The notes under the pieces were generated by a model. The model was given only the letters and a program-made list of their open reading frames with translations, was not told where the DNA came from and ran no database searches. Of a stretch of 64,000 bases of DNA, positions 1 through 49,145 are shown piece after piece. The stretch's first letter is position 1. The number at the start of each line of letters is the position of its first letter. The stretch covers positions 248,001 to 312,000 of the forward strand of contig JAHDVF020001349.1 of assembly GCA_022606425.2 (NCBI GenBank), read 5' to 3'. This stretch comes from Lepidostoma basale. Its lineage: Eukaryota > Arthropoda > Insecta > Trichoptera > Lepidostomatidae. A program made the translations under genes and the position numbers.

Positions 1-1471
1 TTAATTATTTAAAAATTGTTTAACATATAGAATATTTTCAACTATTGAGCAATATAATATGTAACTATTATTAATATGTAACTTTTATCATACACAAAAG
101 TTTTTTACAAACCAGAGTTAGAACAATATTTATTCCATGAATAATTGATCAATTATTAGGGGTACCCATAAGTAATATTCGAGATATTTATTCTTGGACT
201 TTTCTTATACATGATAATTTCCTATATTATTATATATATCACCTTCTGCCGCCTTTTCTTTAAAATAACTTATCCACTTACGGACATCTATTGGATGACA
301 CCATAAATTTCACAGATGTTTTTCGTAGCCTCTGTTGATTTCTTTTTTTAGTAATAACTAGCTGACCCGGCGAACTTCATACTGCCTCAGAATCAAATGT
401 TGTGTTAACTTATTCGTTGAATTAAATACAGTTATTTATTAAGTTAAAATGGATACACAAAAATAATTTAGTTCAATAAATGTGCAAACATCAAAATTAA
501 AAGTATTTGAATTACCTTGATATGAATGTAATTCACATGGCAGCTTGAAATTTGTTTTTTTTTAACCGAATTGAAATGATGCACGTAGCATTGTTGTATT
601 ATTTTCTGTTAAACTATTATATTTGCTGGGCGGGATGCACTCGGGTCGATTTTTCCGATTTTTTAATAGTTATTCTGCTTTTCGGGACGGAGACAAATCC
701 AACAAATCAAAGATCATCAAAATCGGTTCAGCCGTTCTTGAGTTATAAATGGTGTAACTAACACAACGAAAAGCATGCAGCTCCGCATATGTTGTTCTGA
801 CGGATACATCTTTCCCATTGTCATTGGAAGGATAAAGAGAGTGATTTATTTTGTCTCACAATGACAAAGAGGTAGACACGATAAATTTCACAACACATCC
901 TTATTGCTCAGCAGACTGAATGAGACTATTTTGATAATGGTGCATCAACATAAAGACATTACTTACAGATACCCCTAATACATTATCCATTCGACTTCTA
1001 AACAACTTAACGTTATTTTTTTTTATTTAAATAATTTATGGAATATTTTAAACATATCTTACACATTACCTGAAAGTTATAGAACAACTATTTAATTGTA
1101 TTTTAATACATTCATGACATTTTTAACAAGTATTGTTTTTGTTTTAATAAACATAAGAATTTTACGTTGAAATGTTTTATGGCAATTATTAGAACTTGTC
1201 CAAAGTATTTACAATGTATGTTGTGTGGATATCAGTATTTTGTCTTTCACTAGGATGCAGTTAGCTATGTATACATACAAACATATTAACTATGTGCAAG
1301 CATTATTAATTTGACCACGAGTGATCTGTTTTGAAACTACACCTTAATCTCTTTTTTTTTCCAATTCTAAAGATTTTTTATTATAAAAAGAAATACCAAA
1401 AATATATGTCAATACTTTTCTATTCTCCCCATTTCTTTGTGTCATAGATTCACACTTGAATAACTTTTAAA
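1..1471. other. AT-rich sequence without a recognised gene
   Basis: No exon, long reading frame or RNA gene was recognised. Short open frames here have no coding character. One possible old interspersed repeat (about 358-775) is listed separately. Confidence 0.6.
358..775. repeat. Possible old interspersed repeat, unclassified
   Basis: The stretch starts TAGCTGACCCGGCGAACTTC and near its end carries AAATCGGTTCAGCCGTTC followed by GAGTTATAA. Similar phrases are common in insect interspersed repeats (general knowledge). A weaker echo, AAATCGGTTGATAATTGCTC followed by GAGTTATCG, occurs near 62776. No ends or target duplication were found, so the class is unknown. Confidence 0.25.
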
Positions 1472-1630
1472 ACTAACTAACTAACCATCACGCCGTCTCT
1501 CCGAAAGGGTAGGCAGAAAGAATGGACTGTCACACTTTAACCGATGCGGCACTCCATCCTTCTCTTTTCGCCCCGCGGGAGACGCGGTGTGATGGGTTAC
1601 GAACCTCATCGCCACAAAAGCATTGTATTT
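1472..1630 (-). mobile_element. SINE-like element with a LINE-A 3' end
   Basis: Read on the minus strand, it ends with the same roughly 60-base terminus as the LINE-A copies, including the GTTA tail (seen here as TAACTAACTAAC at the left). Upstream of that terminus, about 75 bases have no match to LINE-A coding sequence: they contain GAGGTTCGTAACCC and CGCGTCTCCCGCGGGGCG. A second copy with the same junction lies at 58840-59033. Two independent copies with one shared junction indicate a non-autonomous element that borrowed the LINE-A tail. Confidence 0.55.
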
Positions 1631-2785
1631 TCAAAACACTATTTGCACTTTGCAAAAACATGTTTCAGATCGTGCACATCCTTCTTCAGTGTAAAAGTTT
1701 AAGCTACAATGTATTACACCGAGGAAGGAAGAGAGAAAAATCCAAAAAAGTGTTGTGAAAATACAGTGATTTTCAAAAGTTTAATGCAAATTAATGCTAA
1801 TAAAACCCGTAAAAAATTCTCCAAATATTTTAAGATTTCATTTTTCAACAGAACCTTGTATTTATATATAATGAATTTGGTATTTCAATACAATTTAATT
1901 GTAATATATATTTCCACTATCTATCTTAATTCTTCGAAAGTTCTTTAATTCGATCAATAACTTCTAGCACAAAAGAAAAAAGAATTCAATTTTACATCAT
2001 AATAATTATTTTTTAAACATGGCTTTTGAACCCTTAGATATGGGTTGCCATAACAAAAAATTAACATAAAGAGAGGTTTAGGTGTAAATAATTAGGAATT
2101 GAAAATTTTGTCAATCCAATTTCTTTTTAATGTGTTATGTTTTATGTACGCATAGCCATCTGCATATGAGAGTTGTAACACTATTGTATTAACAGTACTG
2201 ACATTAGATAGTAAAAAATGTGTTTTTTAACCGTCCTTATATAAGGTTGGTAGATTTACATGTTGTGTTTGGATATGTAGTCTAATAGATATCTACCATA
2301 GCTCTTAAAAAATGCTTTATACAAATATTCTAGAATGAAAGCTAAATTAAAGTAATTATATATTAGTCACTATCCGCCATTTTGAAAACCTTTACCATCA
2401 CATGGCATTTTTTTGTTTTTAATGGAAGCTTTTGCAAAGTGTATAACAATTTTATCACCTAAGTAATTATATTATTACTGGGTTTGTATTGTGCTTAGTG
2501 TTTTCATCGTTTAATGGTTAAAATAACTTAATTTTTTATAGGTTTATAGTGTTTTTAATGTTTGTTTATGTTAAATATAAAATTTTATGTGTAACTTGAA
2601 TAATACAGCCCATAATATTGTTTAGTTTATCAGTTTATGAATTCACTCAAAAGATATTACAAACATAATAACAGTTTAAGGCATCTATTTGAGAAAGGGT
2701 AAAGAATCAGGAATGCATGAGAGATGGTTCAACTTTAGGAAGAAAAGATACTCTCTAAAGTTAAGAGTATTTTTCTTCTGAACGT
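1631..2785. other. AT-rich sequence, nothing recognised
   Basis: No gene or classifiable repeat was seen. A short hairpin (about 2735-2780, AGATACTCT against AGAGTATTT) lies at the right edge. Confidence 0.5.
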
Positions 2786-2965
2786 ACTTTCACTAATATG
2801 AAAGGCGTCGATCGCCGAGGTAATCTTGTTCAGCAAACTGATTGCTCTTCCCACCGGTATTATTAGAGGCAGGTTGGTTCATGCGGCCGGAAGAAAGAAC
2901 AATCTATGCTGGCACTGTCGGAGATATCTGTCGGTAACAAAAAGACCTACACCCTCCAGCAAGGC
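2786..2965 (-). mobile_element. LINE-G fragment (Jockey/CR1-like RT C-terminus)
   Basis: The minus-strand translation gives a stretch with LRQCQHRLFFLP and IPVGRAISLLNKIT. This matches the fragment at 38215-38700 almost residue for residue (LRQRGHRLFYLP, MPVGRAISLLNRIT). It is broken by a stop and is non-functional. Confidence 0.55.
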
Positions 2966-3100
2966 TGAGTTTTCAAAATATCCCCTAACATTATATGCTT
3001 TATATGTTTAGTAACAGTATATGCTTTTGAATATATTCAATAAAATAATGTGTGCGGTTTTATGTATACCTTTCAAAAGTTTACAATCACTGTCTTCTAC

Positions 3101-4150
3101 AAACAACAACAACAAGCCATCACGCCTTTTTTTCTGGAAAGGTAGGCAGAGAGAAGCTCTAGCTTCCTCCACATTCATACACGCACATCGATTATTCCGA
3201 ATTCTGACATGGCCGACCTTTAAAATTTAATTAATTTGATCATGCCAAGTTTTCTTCGGTCTCCCGTGACTCCATATACTTTCTTAAAAAACCTTTTTAC
3301 ATCCATGAGTTCCGTATTTAAATTGTCCTTTCCTGATGTAGATGTTGATCGACTGCGTCAGGTGCAGCCATCATAATAAATATGTTTAGGTTATTCTTTT
3401 TGTCCTGTCAAACCTCCGTGGTGCATAGGGCCTCAAGGAACCTTCTCCACCCTACTCTATCGCATGCCTGATGCCTAACATCATCCCAAGTGAGGCCTGC
3501 TGTTTTAACCTCGTCCTGCAGGGCTCTTTTCCTGGTGGCTCTAGGTCTGCCTCGCCTCCTCTTTCCCCCCATGGGGGACCAGTCTAGTGCGCCCCAAGCG
3601 ATGTAGGCTGGGTTCCGTCTCCGAGTGTGACCGATCCACTGCCATTTGCGTCTAGCGACTTGTTCTCTAATTGGCTTTTCGCCTGCCATGGTCCAGAAAA
3701 CTTTATTTGACACTCTTTGGGACCAATAGATCTTGAATATTGAGCGATGGCACCTATTTATAAACACCTAGAATTTTCCAATAACGTCCACAGTAGATTT
3801 CCAAGTCTCACATCCGTACAGCAGTATGCTTTTAATGCTACTGTTGAATATTTAGCGCTTATAAATGTGTTTAGGTAACTAGTTCTTAAAACGGGGCATT
3901 TTCTGCAGCACCCTTAAGATGATTAATTCATAAAAATGGCGCTATATAAATTATCCAACGCTGATCATAATTTTGTTTACTTTAATACTTTGTTCCACTC
4001 TACATTCCTTTCTTATATCAGCATTTGAAATTCTGTCATTTTTTTACTACACATAGGTCTAAGGGATCTCATCTCTACCGCATTTATTCTGTTCTCATCC
4101 TTCTTCTACCAGTTCCATGCTTCACTTCCATACATCAGGGTATCTGTCTA
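3101..4150 (-). mobile_element. LINE-B copy split by another LINE
   Basis: Two blocks of minus-strand LINE-B RT C-terminal sequence (3101-3300 and 3965-4150) are in the right order for one copy. The left end carries the GTTTG-type terminus seen in reverse (CAACAACAACAAGCCATCACGC). The gap between them is filled by LINE-F (3392-3867). The frames are broken. Confidence 0.6.
3392..3867 (-). mobile_element. LINE-F 3' fragment nested in LINE-B
   Basis: An open frame on the minus strand (3408-3767, 119 codons) has the LINE RT C-terminal signature KWQWIGHTRRR, then RGRPRATRKRALQDEVKTAG and an arginine/tryptophan-rich end. The fragment is flanked by an imperfect direct repeat, ATAAATATGTTTAGGTTA at 3376-3393 and ATAAATGTGTTTAGGTAA at 3861-3878, which reads as the target-site duplication. 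It is 5'-truncated and holds only the C-terminal part of the polyprotein. Confidence 0.65.
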
Positions 4151-4261
4151 CTACATGTTATATATAAAAAACGTTTAACCTCAACCATTAGTTGTCAATA
4201 ATTATAATATTTATAACGGAAATCTGAAATCAATCATAGTGCTACAAAAATTGCAAGAGAT

Positions 4262-4470
4262 AATTTTATCGATTGTATCTCAATAGAGACGAAGATGCAA
4301 ATTGGAAACAGAATATGGTTGATCGAGGTGTTTACAGGACTTATGACCTGTCATTGGTTGAGTTAAGCGCACGCTTTATGTAATACAACATTCCCCATTC
4401 CACCTTTTTTTCTTATGACCACCATGTCTGATAAATTTTTGGAAGTTGTATATATGTTAATCTGTAAGAC
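4262..4470. repeat. Foldback family FB2, single arm
   Basis: Shares GTATCTCAATAGAGACGAAG and the following about 200 bases with 45505-45690 and with the palindrome at 45885-46179. No coding capacity was seen. Confidence 0.6.
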
Positions 4471-6027
4471 CGTTTATACTTCGCATTCTCATTTGCATGT
4501 TTTTTTAGTGATGGTTATTGTATTATCCAAATTACACATGAAATTAATAAAATCTAGTAAGGTTATGCGCTTTTTAGTTTTATTATAATGTCACATGCAG
4601 CTCCAAACACACTTATGAAAATTAATTTCAATAATTAAGTTAATACTTTTTTTGTATAAGGTATTGTGTAATGAAATCCTTTTAATTATTTTAAAAAAAA
4701 AACACCATTTTGAATATTTTTTTCGCTTCTAGGAAGCCCTTTCATGTACCAAACCAACGTCTGATCAACATTATCACAAAGTTTTAGGTTATGTAAGTAC
4801 TATTGTACTTTTGGCTTTTCCTAATCAATTTGTCGCTTTTTTGTTTATACGTAGTAAGCCTACTTACATTTTTGTTTTTCTTTACGATGTTTATATATTT
4901 TTTGGTACTTCTTTAAAATGCTTCACAATTTCAATCAGAAAACATCATATTTTATCCGATACTAAAAACAGATCAATATTTTTATGTCAGTTTTGTCTGT
5001 GAAAGTGATTTCATTTGTCACATTTAACAATTTACCTGATTTTTTTTTTTGTCATATAACACAACATCATAATTAATGTAATTTATATATTTTCTTTCTA
5101 TATTTGAACCCCGTAATTAGTGGGTTTTTTTTCTGTATATCATTAAAACATTTTACCTTTGTCTACAAAATTACAACGTCCACATTGAATGACAATAAAT
5201 TTAAATGTTACATTGTTACTAAAATGTTCTTTTAAAAATACATAGCTATATGTATATTGTGTTAATATTTTTATAAAACTTTACATATGTTTAAGTACCT
5301 GTAAAAAGCATTTTCTTTTGTTATAATAACATATTTATTTTATTGTTAATTTATTGTCTTTATACACATTTTTATATTTTTTGTCTATCTGTAATTTTAT
5401 TAACATATTTTTTTTAAAGTAAATGGTCAAATCTAAAAGTGGTTGCATACAAACATCATTCAGCGCAGCTGTATTGTATTTTGAGAAAAAAATTATTTAA
5501 ACAGGTGCCAAACAAAAGAACCAAGTTTTCTACTTTTTGTTTTTAGATATTTTTGCCCGAACTAAACGGGGGTACCATTTGATTGCTATAACTGATATTC
5601 ACATGTGAATTGCATTGATATTGATACTAGTTCATAGATTATATATATCTTAATCAAATTGCCTTGTTGATATATTTAAAATTATTAAATTCTACCTTTA
5701 ATAAATTATATGTTGAAACCCTTTTGGCCAACATTGGGTGTTTGATTATGCAAGGCCATCTTTGAATTTGTCAATGTGTTATGTTTTTATATTGTTGTGT
5801 AATGCAAATAAATTTTGCATGTGCCTCAATTTAGATAAATTTATAAATATATAGAGAGCCTTTTAATACTTAAGATTGAATCACAGCTAGCGTATTTGAA
5901 TGTCATTCTATATACTTTTAACTTTACGTGTTTTATTTTAATTAATAAATGTCTTTTGGGTAAAACAAAAATATTGGACTTGTAGTTTTTGATATAAATT
6001 GATTTACTCCAAACATAAATTTTTTTG
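4471..6027. other. AT-rich sequence, nothing recognised
   Basis: No exon, RNA gene or clear mobile element was recognised in this stretch. Confidence 0.5.
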
Positions 6028-6035
6028 CTATAGAT

Positions 6036-6502
6036 CAGTGATTCTTAACCGGGGCACCGGCGCCCCTTTGTGGGCCTTTTGGAAGTCTGACGGGGCGTTT
6101 TAAATTATTTTGCATTTAGGGGGCGCTGTAGAAGTTCGAGGGGGTATTGTGTCAATATAGAAAAATAAGCTCATTCACGAGCTATGCACACTGATACACT
6201 TTCTTCGGGAGCTTTGATTTTATAAGTTCTATAAAATAAATTATACTTTCACGCACAAAAATTTTAACTTAGGCATAATACTCAACATCGTGTTCTTTAT
6301 ATAAAATAAAAGCTCATTGAAAAAGGTTCAAAATATCACCTATTTATAGTAGGCTTTTTTATTTATAGTAGGAAATCCATTGCATGAAATACATACCTAC
6401 TTAGAGAAAAATTTTAATATGGTTTTTTATTGGGGGGGGGGGGGGGGGATAATTTTACTGTGGTAAAGAGGGCGATTCTTTCAATACGGTTAAGAAACGC
6501 TG
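6036..6502. mobile_element. hAT-like non-autonomous element 1
   Basis: It begins CAGTGATTCTTAACCG and ends CGGTTAAGAAACGCTG, which are imperfect inverted ends. It is flanked by an 8-bp direct repeat with one difference: CTATAGAT (6028-6035) and CCATAGAT (6503-6510). An 8-bp duplication with CA..TG ends is the hAT signature. It is 467 bp long with no transposase. A run of 17 G residues lies at 6432-6448. Confidence 0.75.
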
Positions 6503-6574
6503 CCATAGATGAACTTGGTCTAAAAAATAGACTTTGTCCGATCTTAACCTTTTCTGTTATTCACCATATTTATT

Positions 6575-6760
6575 TTAAATAATGAAAACAAAATTAATGA
6601 TACAAAATTTCTTTATTATATATTTAGTGTGCTTACACTTGTGTTTAACATCGACCGGTTTCGGCAGCTTGCAGCCATCTTCTGGTTTTATTTTATATGA
6701 ATATTTAAAAATGTTAATTTGAGAACTCAGAAAAATCATTTTGTCCGCTTGTGTTTAATT
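6575..6760. repeat. Fam5 repeat with hammerhead-like core
   Basis: On the minus strand it reads AGATGGCTGCAAGCTGCC then GAAACCGGTCG. The same sequence with the same flanks (AATAATGAAAAC, TTTAGTGTGCTT, CACTTGTGTTTA) occurs at 34455-36010 and, diverged, at 60500-60730. The box upstream of the stem is CAGAAGA instead of CTGATGA, so a functional ribozyme is unlikely. Confidence 0.6.
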
Positions 6761-6905
6761 AATACACAATTTAATTTAATTTCTAATTCTACAGTTCAAT
6801 TTTTACCATAGACATTAGTTATGCACTCAGGTTACCTGTTTTTAATTTATTTTTTTATTTCTTCTATGTTCGCCATAACTTTGTGTTGTAGATGTTTAAT
6901 ATTTC

Positions 6906-7105
6906 TTTTTTTATATACTTTATATACAACACTTAGTAAAAAATCATTATAACGTTGTCAAAACTGACCATATTTGTAAACAATTTTATAATATTTTAAA
7001 TATTTATATAATATCACTGATGAAGGGTTGGCTTGTCCGAAACATGTTTGATATTAAAAAAAAATTTAATAAGTGAGTGTTGTATACAAAGTATATAAAA
7101 AAAAT
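6906..7105. repeat. Fam4 small inverted-repeat element
   Basis: The ends are inverted repeats: TATACTTTATATACAACACT at the left and AGTGTTGTATACAAAGTATA at the right. Its centre holds the best hammerhead-like core of the window (7009-7056). There is no coding capacity. It could be a miniature DNA element or a Penelope-type terminal repeat; the sequence does not decide. Confidence 0.5.
7009..7056 (+). ncRNA. Hammerhead-ribozyme-like core
   Basis: Order seen: TAATATCA, CTGATGA, A, GGGT-loop-GTCC, GAAAC, ATGTT, TGATATTA. The outer strands TAATATCA and TGATATTA pair perfectly as an 8-bp stem I. Stem III would be the self-complementary ACATGT, with a T at the cleavage position. Against activity: one extra A lies between the CTGATGA box and stem II, stem II is short with two G-T pairs, and stem III could only form between two molecules. 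I infer a relic or dimer-type hammerhead. Confidence 0.3.
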
Positions 7106-7983
7106 AAACATTAATTATTTATTTATCTTGCCATTTACAAGCTCTTAAATATCTCTATTATCGTTTTTCAAATACATTTAATAAAATTTATTGACTTATT
7201 AATAAATAAAAATGTTTTGATTTATTTAAATCCTTTCCTTAAATGAAGCCTTTTTATTATTATTTTTTTTTTAATGGAATTATCTCAATTATTTACAAGG
7301 CTGCTATATCAGATACTGAATATCCCAATGGTTAAAACTTGTCTATGTACAATTTAACATTTGCCTTTAAAAAAAATTACACATTATACCATACTGTTCA
7401 CAAAAGAGTGGAAGATTTGTCTTACTGTGTTTGGAATAAATAAAATTTTAACACAATTTATTTGATTACAGATTTTTTCCTGACCAAATTCTGTGCGAGC
7501 ATTCCTTTTTATAAATATATATATATATATTTAAATTTGTTTCTTCGGTTTGTCAACAAGTTTTATTTAATTTTTAATTTAGAGATACGATTCACACTAA
7601 AAATATATAATTTAGAAATCTGCACTATTAACATTCAAGAATACTTGTCTCTTTACTACTAACCTTATTTTATGTTGTCGTGTACATCTTGTTATATTTA
7701 AAAACAATGTACTGTAATTAATGTGATTCATTGAATGTTAATATTTTAAATAAATGTTGTTATAATTATAACTGTTTTATTGTAGGTTAATACATTTCCC
7801 TTTTATAAAAAACTTTTCCGACACCACATACTGACAAAGGAATACTGCCGTCTGCACTACGATATAGGCAGGATTAATTAATTCCCTCTGCCCTCAGATA
7901 CGCCTGTGCAAGCACGGATATCTCTTTGCAAGCACTCTCTTGCCTAGGACAATTATTTCAAGTTTATTATAGTAAACTTACAT
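7106..7983. other. AT-rich sequence, nothing recognised
   Basis: No exon or classifiable repeat was seen. Short open frames here have low-complexity translations. Confidence 0.5.
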
Positions 7984-8348
7984 CTAACTAACCATCATGG
8001 CATTTATAGAAATAGGATGGGATGGGATGGCGAAAAAGGTTGAACCGCCTTACTATTTTATCTTAACATACTTTCCTCCCCTCCTCAACAACCGTTCATA
8101 ATGTCATCCACACTCGGCGAGTTATCCATCTCTTCACATGGCCGACATTTCAAATTTTATTTGATCCCGCCATTTTTTTTCTCAGTCTTCTATTTCTTCT
8201 ATCGTTCACATTGTCAACGTGACAACTTTAAATACGCCATTTACTTTACTACCTGTCTCTATTCTTCTATCAATATCCCTCTCTACACGCTCATCCTTTT
8301 TAAATGTATTTCTTAAATATACGAATTCGTCCACTTGTTCTAGAATCT
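7984..8348 (-). mobile_element. LINE-A copy with internal deletion
   Basis: The left end is the LINE-A terminus in reverse (TAACTAACCATCATGGC). The right part translates on the minus strand to EQVDEFVYLRNTFKKDERV, the segment upstream of the RT tail that is also seen at 30522-31212. Several hundred bases between these parts are missing compared with that copy. Confidence 0.55.
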
Positions 8349-8904
8349 TAGAAATTATTATATTGAATCATCTATTTACAATATCGAAAATATGGTTATA
8401 TATTTATATGTATTAGATCTTCTGTAACACAAAGTTTCAACTTTTGATATATTCCTCTTATGTTTAGTGGGAACGTTGTTGGAGAATAATATGATTTATT
8501 GAGACCCTATTTAAATTCAAAAACATTTATTTCAACATCTCATAGTATATTTTTATGGGGAATCATTGAAGACATGTTAGCAACACATTATAATGTTATC
8601 AATGTTTCAAATTCTTCTGAGATGTGTGAAAAAGATAGCGTCGGACTATAACAATAATTATTTATTTATTTTAAACTAAAAATAAAATGTGAAATTGTTT
8701 CAAATTTAACAGTCAATAATTTTGAAGTATTATCGTTTTTCTGCCAAAAAATTAATTATATAGGAACTATTGATTTAAAATTGAGAAAAATATTATAGAA
8801 TGTTTTATCGGAGTAATGGCAATACATTTTAAATTGATCTTGCTAAAGCATTATTAAATGTATTAATAATTATAAGTATAAAATGTATATTAGTAATTAT
8901 AATT

Positions 8905-10282
8905 TTTTAAAAGCCCGAAATCCTCCTGATAGCAGATGTGTGAAAGCTATTTTGGATAATGATGGAAGAATGATAATGGAAAATAAGATCCAAGAAAGAT
9001 GGATGGAGTATTTTAAAGAAATGTGTGGTGGTGATACAAACATGAAAGTATTACAACTAGTGTGAGTGCAGGACCTATAAATATGTACGAATGAGATGGA
9101 AAGATTCGTAAAAGCAGTGAAAAATGGAAAAGCTGTTGGGTTTGATTGTATTTCCATAGATTTTATTAAAAGCGGTGGCGAAATGGTTTCTGCATGGATA
9201 TGTAAACTATTTACCTGGAGGAGAGCAGTATTATGCCTCTGTTCAAAGGAAAAGGGTCGCATATGGAATGTGAAAACCACAGAGCCATTAGTTTTTTTTT
9301 TGTGTTATTGGTAAAGTTTATAGCAGAATTTTAATAGAAAGATGATGAGTGACAAATTTTGGGATGTGCAAGATACTTTTATGAATGGCAAAGAATGTAT
9401 GGATCAATTTTTTGCATTTCGTACTTTGACAGAGAAGTTTCTGGTCAAAAACTGTAAACATTTCTATGTGTTTGTCTATTTGTAAATACCATATGATTGC
9501 GTAAATACAGTAAAGTTGTGGAAAATATTGTCTGAATATGGAATACATACAAAACTAATCATGGCAATTAAGTCTGTATACACGGAATGGACTCCTAGTG
9601 TTAGAGTAAATGGGAGTCTCACAGCCTGGTTATCATAAAGGATGGATATCTATAAAGGAGTCAAAGAGGGTTGCCTGTCCCTGTGGTTATTATATCTATA
9701 TATGGACAAGTGTATGAAAGAGCTGAAAGGGATGGATATAGGTGCCAAAATGAGTGAAGTGTCAGTAAACTGTCTATTGTATGCGACTGACGTTGTCATA
9801 CTTGCAGACAATGAGCATGAACTACAAGTACTGGTGACTAGTAGTACATATGTATGAGAATGCATGCGAAATAATCGTATGATGAATGTGAATAAGTCTA
9901 TGGTAATGATTTTCGAAAAGAAAAATCTTGACAGTCTGCAAAATTAGTGTGAGGATACGGCCACATCGAAGTGCCTGGGTCGGAGGCTTGGGGGACACCT
10001 GGCGAACCAACGTATGGCGTTCTATGGGACCGGCCACACTATAAGGTTCGCGCCAAGCGGGTGATCACAAGCCACCTGCGTAAAGACGCCAATCTAGCCT
10101 TCGACTCTGGAACTTCGGTGTGGCCGTACCCTGAATGGTGACAATCTGAAACAGGTAGATGAGTTTGTATATTTAGGTAGTACGTTTACAAAGTATGAGC
10201 TAATGGAGAGGGATATTGAAAGATGGGTGGGGGCAGGCAACAAATTCAACGGTGCACATAAAGTTATCATCGCAAACGTCTG
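8905..10282 (+). mobile_element. LINE-A/B reverse transcriptase remnant
   Basis: This is the longest RT remnant of the GTTA/GTTT-tail type. Fragments in order: IQERWMEYFKEM (linker before RT), VKNGKAVGFDCISIDFIKSG (RT block), EGCLSLWLLYLYMDKCM, then LLYATDVVILADNEHEL. The last should carry the YADD catalytic box but reads YATD, so one catalytic aspartate is lost. It continues to VDEFVYLGSTFTKYELMERDI and stops near 10282. There are several frame breaks, and a MITE is inserted at 9953-10131. Confidence 0.65.
9953..10131. mobile_element. 179-bp MITE inside the LINE remnant
   Basis: It starts GGATACGGCCACATCGAAGT and ends ACTTCGGTGTGGCCGTACCC, giving near-perfect inverted ends. A 3-bp direct repeat TGA flanks it (9950-9952 and 10132-10134). 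Removing it restores continuity of the LINE sequence on both sides. A 3-bp duplication with GG(A/G) ends fits the PIF/Harbinger pattern (inference). Confidence 0.7.
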
Positions 10283-10841
10283 TATTAAAATTTACGTTAT
10301 TATTTTTTTAAGATTATCCCAAGTTTTTCCCTCTGTAATTTTATATTAAAATATTCTTGGGAAATCTTCTTTATATACGTGCAACCCTGGCATTAATCAA
10401 TTTGATTCTTGTTTCTTGTTAAAAATATTTTGTCTATGCTTCCGCTAGTCTGACAGCTTACTGTTTGTTAATGTTTTGTGTTGGATACAGCTTTTTATTA
10501 TAATTCGCGAAGCGCGCTTTGTCTAAAACGTAACTTAACATACCAAGGCTACGGGTATACATGTGCGCTATTCACATCCAAATTGATTTTTCTACCGACG
10601 TGTGGTTTAATGGCGGGATAATATTATTTTAATTAATTAAAGTGCTTCTCTATTATAACCGGCGTCGGATATCACACCAATTTCAAATTAAATTATCATT
10701 CGTTTTCTTCATTCGGTTTGTTTCGCTGTTCGGTGTGTCAAAATTAGTGATGGAGTAGTGTTATTATAATATTTATGTTGCTGATTTTTCTGTGAAGTGC
10801 TTAAATTTGTTTCTAAAAGTGAAAATGTGTTTTGGTAAAAA
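10283..10841 (+). promoter_or_regulatory. Probable Ptpmeg promoter and 5' leader region
   Basis: Unique-looking sequence directly upstream of the Ptpmeg start codon. It contains ATGGCGGGA near 10608 and a CpG-containing stretch CGCGAAGCGCGCTTTG near 10506. No TATA box or certain transcription start was identified. The assignment rests mainly on position. Confidence 0.3.
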
Positions 10842-48214
<37,373 letters not shown>

Positions 48215-48890
48215 TCAGCATCATCCTCATTTATCCATCCTTCATTTTACCACGTGGATAAAAAACATAACCACAAAAAGATGAAGGCATAGGACATACA
48301 GACTATTCTGTGCCCTCAACTCCTGGTTGTATTTATTTTGAAAATGATATCAATATTGACAGTTGAGTCATTCTGTACTCGGAATTAAAATTGTATCGGT
48401 CAAATAATATTTATGATTATTTGAAATTTATACAACTGATTCTTATTACTGCGCTCTGTTTTATGATTTTGTTGCAACCACTCTTTTATTTTTATTTAAT
48501 TTGAAATTTATATTTCATTTATATGGTCACAAAAATGTATAATGATCGCATATGGTTTTATGTATTTTATCTGTAGTATTAAGAGAGATAGAAAACTGAT
48601 TTTTATTTTTCTGGTAAAAACTCAGTTTTTAATTTATACGTCCCTAGTCAATTTTGTTGCATGAATATGTTAACGAAATTTTATGTAAAAATCTAGGAAA
48701 AGTGATCTGCGCTTGTTATAAGAACAGTACTGTGGAAGTTTTTTGAGACTCATTAAAATATAATCAAAAAATTACATTGATAATTATGATTAATGTATTT
48801 AAATATTATTTTCAACTGTTTAATTTGAACCAATGTTATAATTATAACAGACGTTACAAATAACCTTCAGTTGTGTTCCAAATAAAACGG
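48215..48890 (+). promoter_or_regulatory. Ptpmeg 3' untranslated region, candidate poly(A) signals
   Basis: AT-rich unique sequence after the stop. Candidate signals are ATTAAA at 48384 and 48752 and AATAAA at 48881. Which one is used cannot be told; the last lies at the edge of a Fam1 repeat fragment, so the first two are more likely. Confidence 0.4.
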
Positions 48891-48891
48891 T

Positions 48892-48945
48892 TAATAATGA
48901 AGCATCATAGTGTTTCTGCCAAAACAATTGAGTATTTAAAATGTA
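48892..48945 (+). repeat. Fam1 fragment
   Basis: TTAATAATGAAGCATCATAG, TGTTTCTGCCAAAACAATTG matches the Fam1 flank at 24600-24650. Confidence 0.4.
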
Positions 48946-48961
48946 CGTTATCAGGGAATTT

Positions 48962-49145
48962 TTACCCCACCCGCCGTATTCACCAGACATTGCTCCTTCT
49001 GATTTCCACTTGTTTCGATCAATCTGAGCAGCCCTTCACTCATATGAAGATACAAAAAATTGGGTTGATTTGTGGATACCCTCAAAAGATGAAGCATTAT
49101 TCTGTCACGGTATTCTTATACTGCCAGAGAGATGGGAAATAGTAG
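48962..49145 (+). pseudogene. mariner transposase C-terminal fragment
   Basis: YSPDIAPSDFHLFRSI (with the third catalytic Asp) and, after frame breaks, SKDEALFCHGILILPERWE. Mos1-like type, related to but different from 34719. Confidence 0.6.

Noticed and set aside
8219..8416. Small membrane-like proteins from AT-rich frames (several, also 552-761, 4811-5002, 33043-33240)
   Set aside because: Hydrophobic translations are typical of T-rich non-coding DNA; no start context, homology or splice support.
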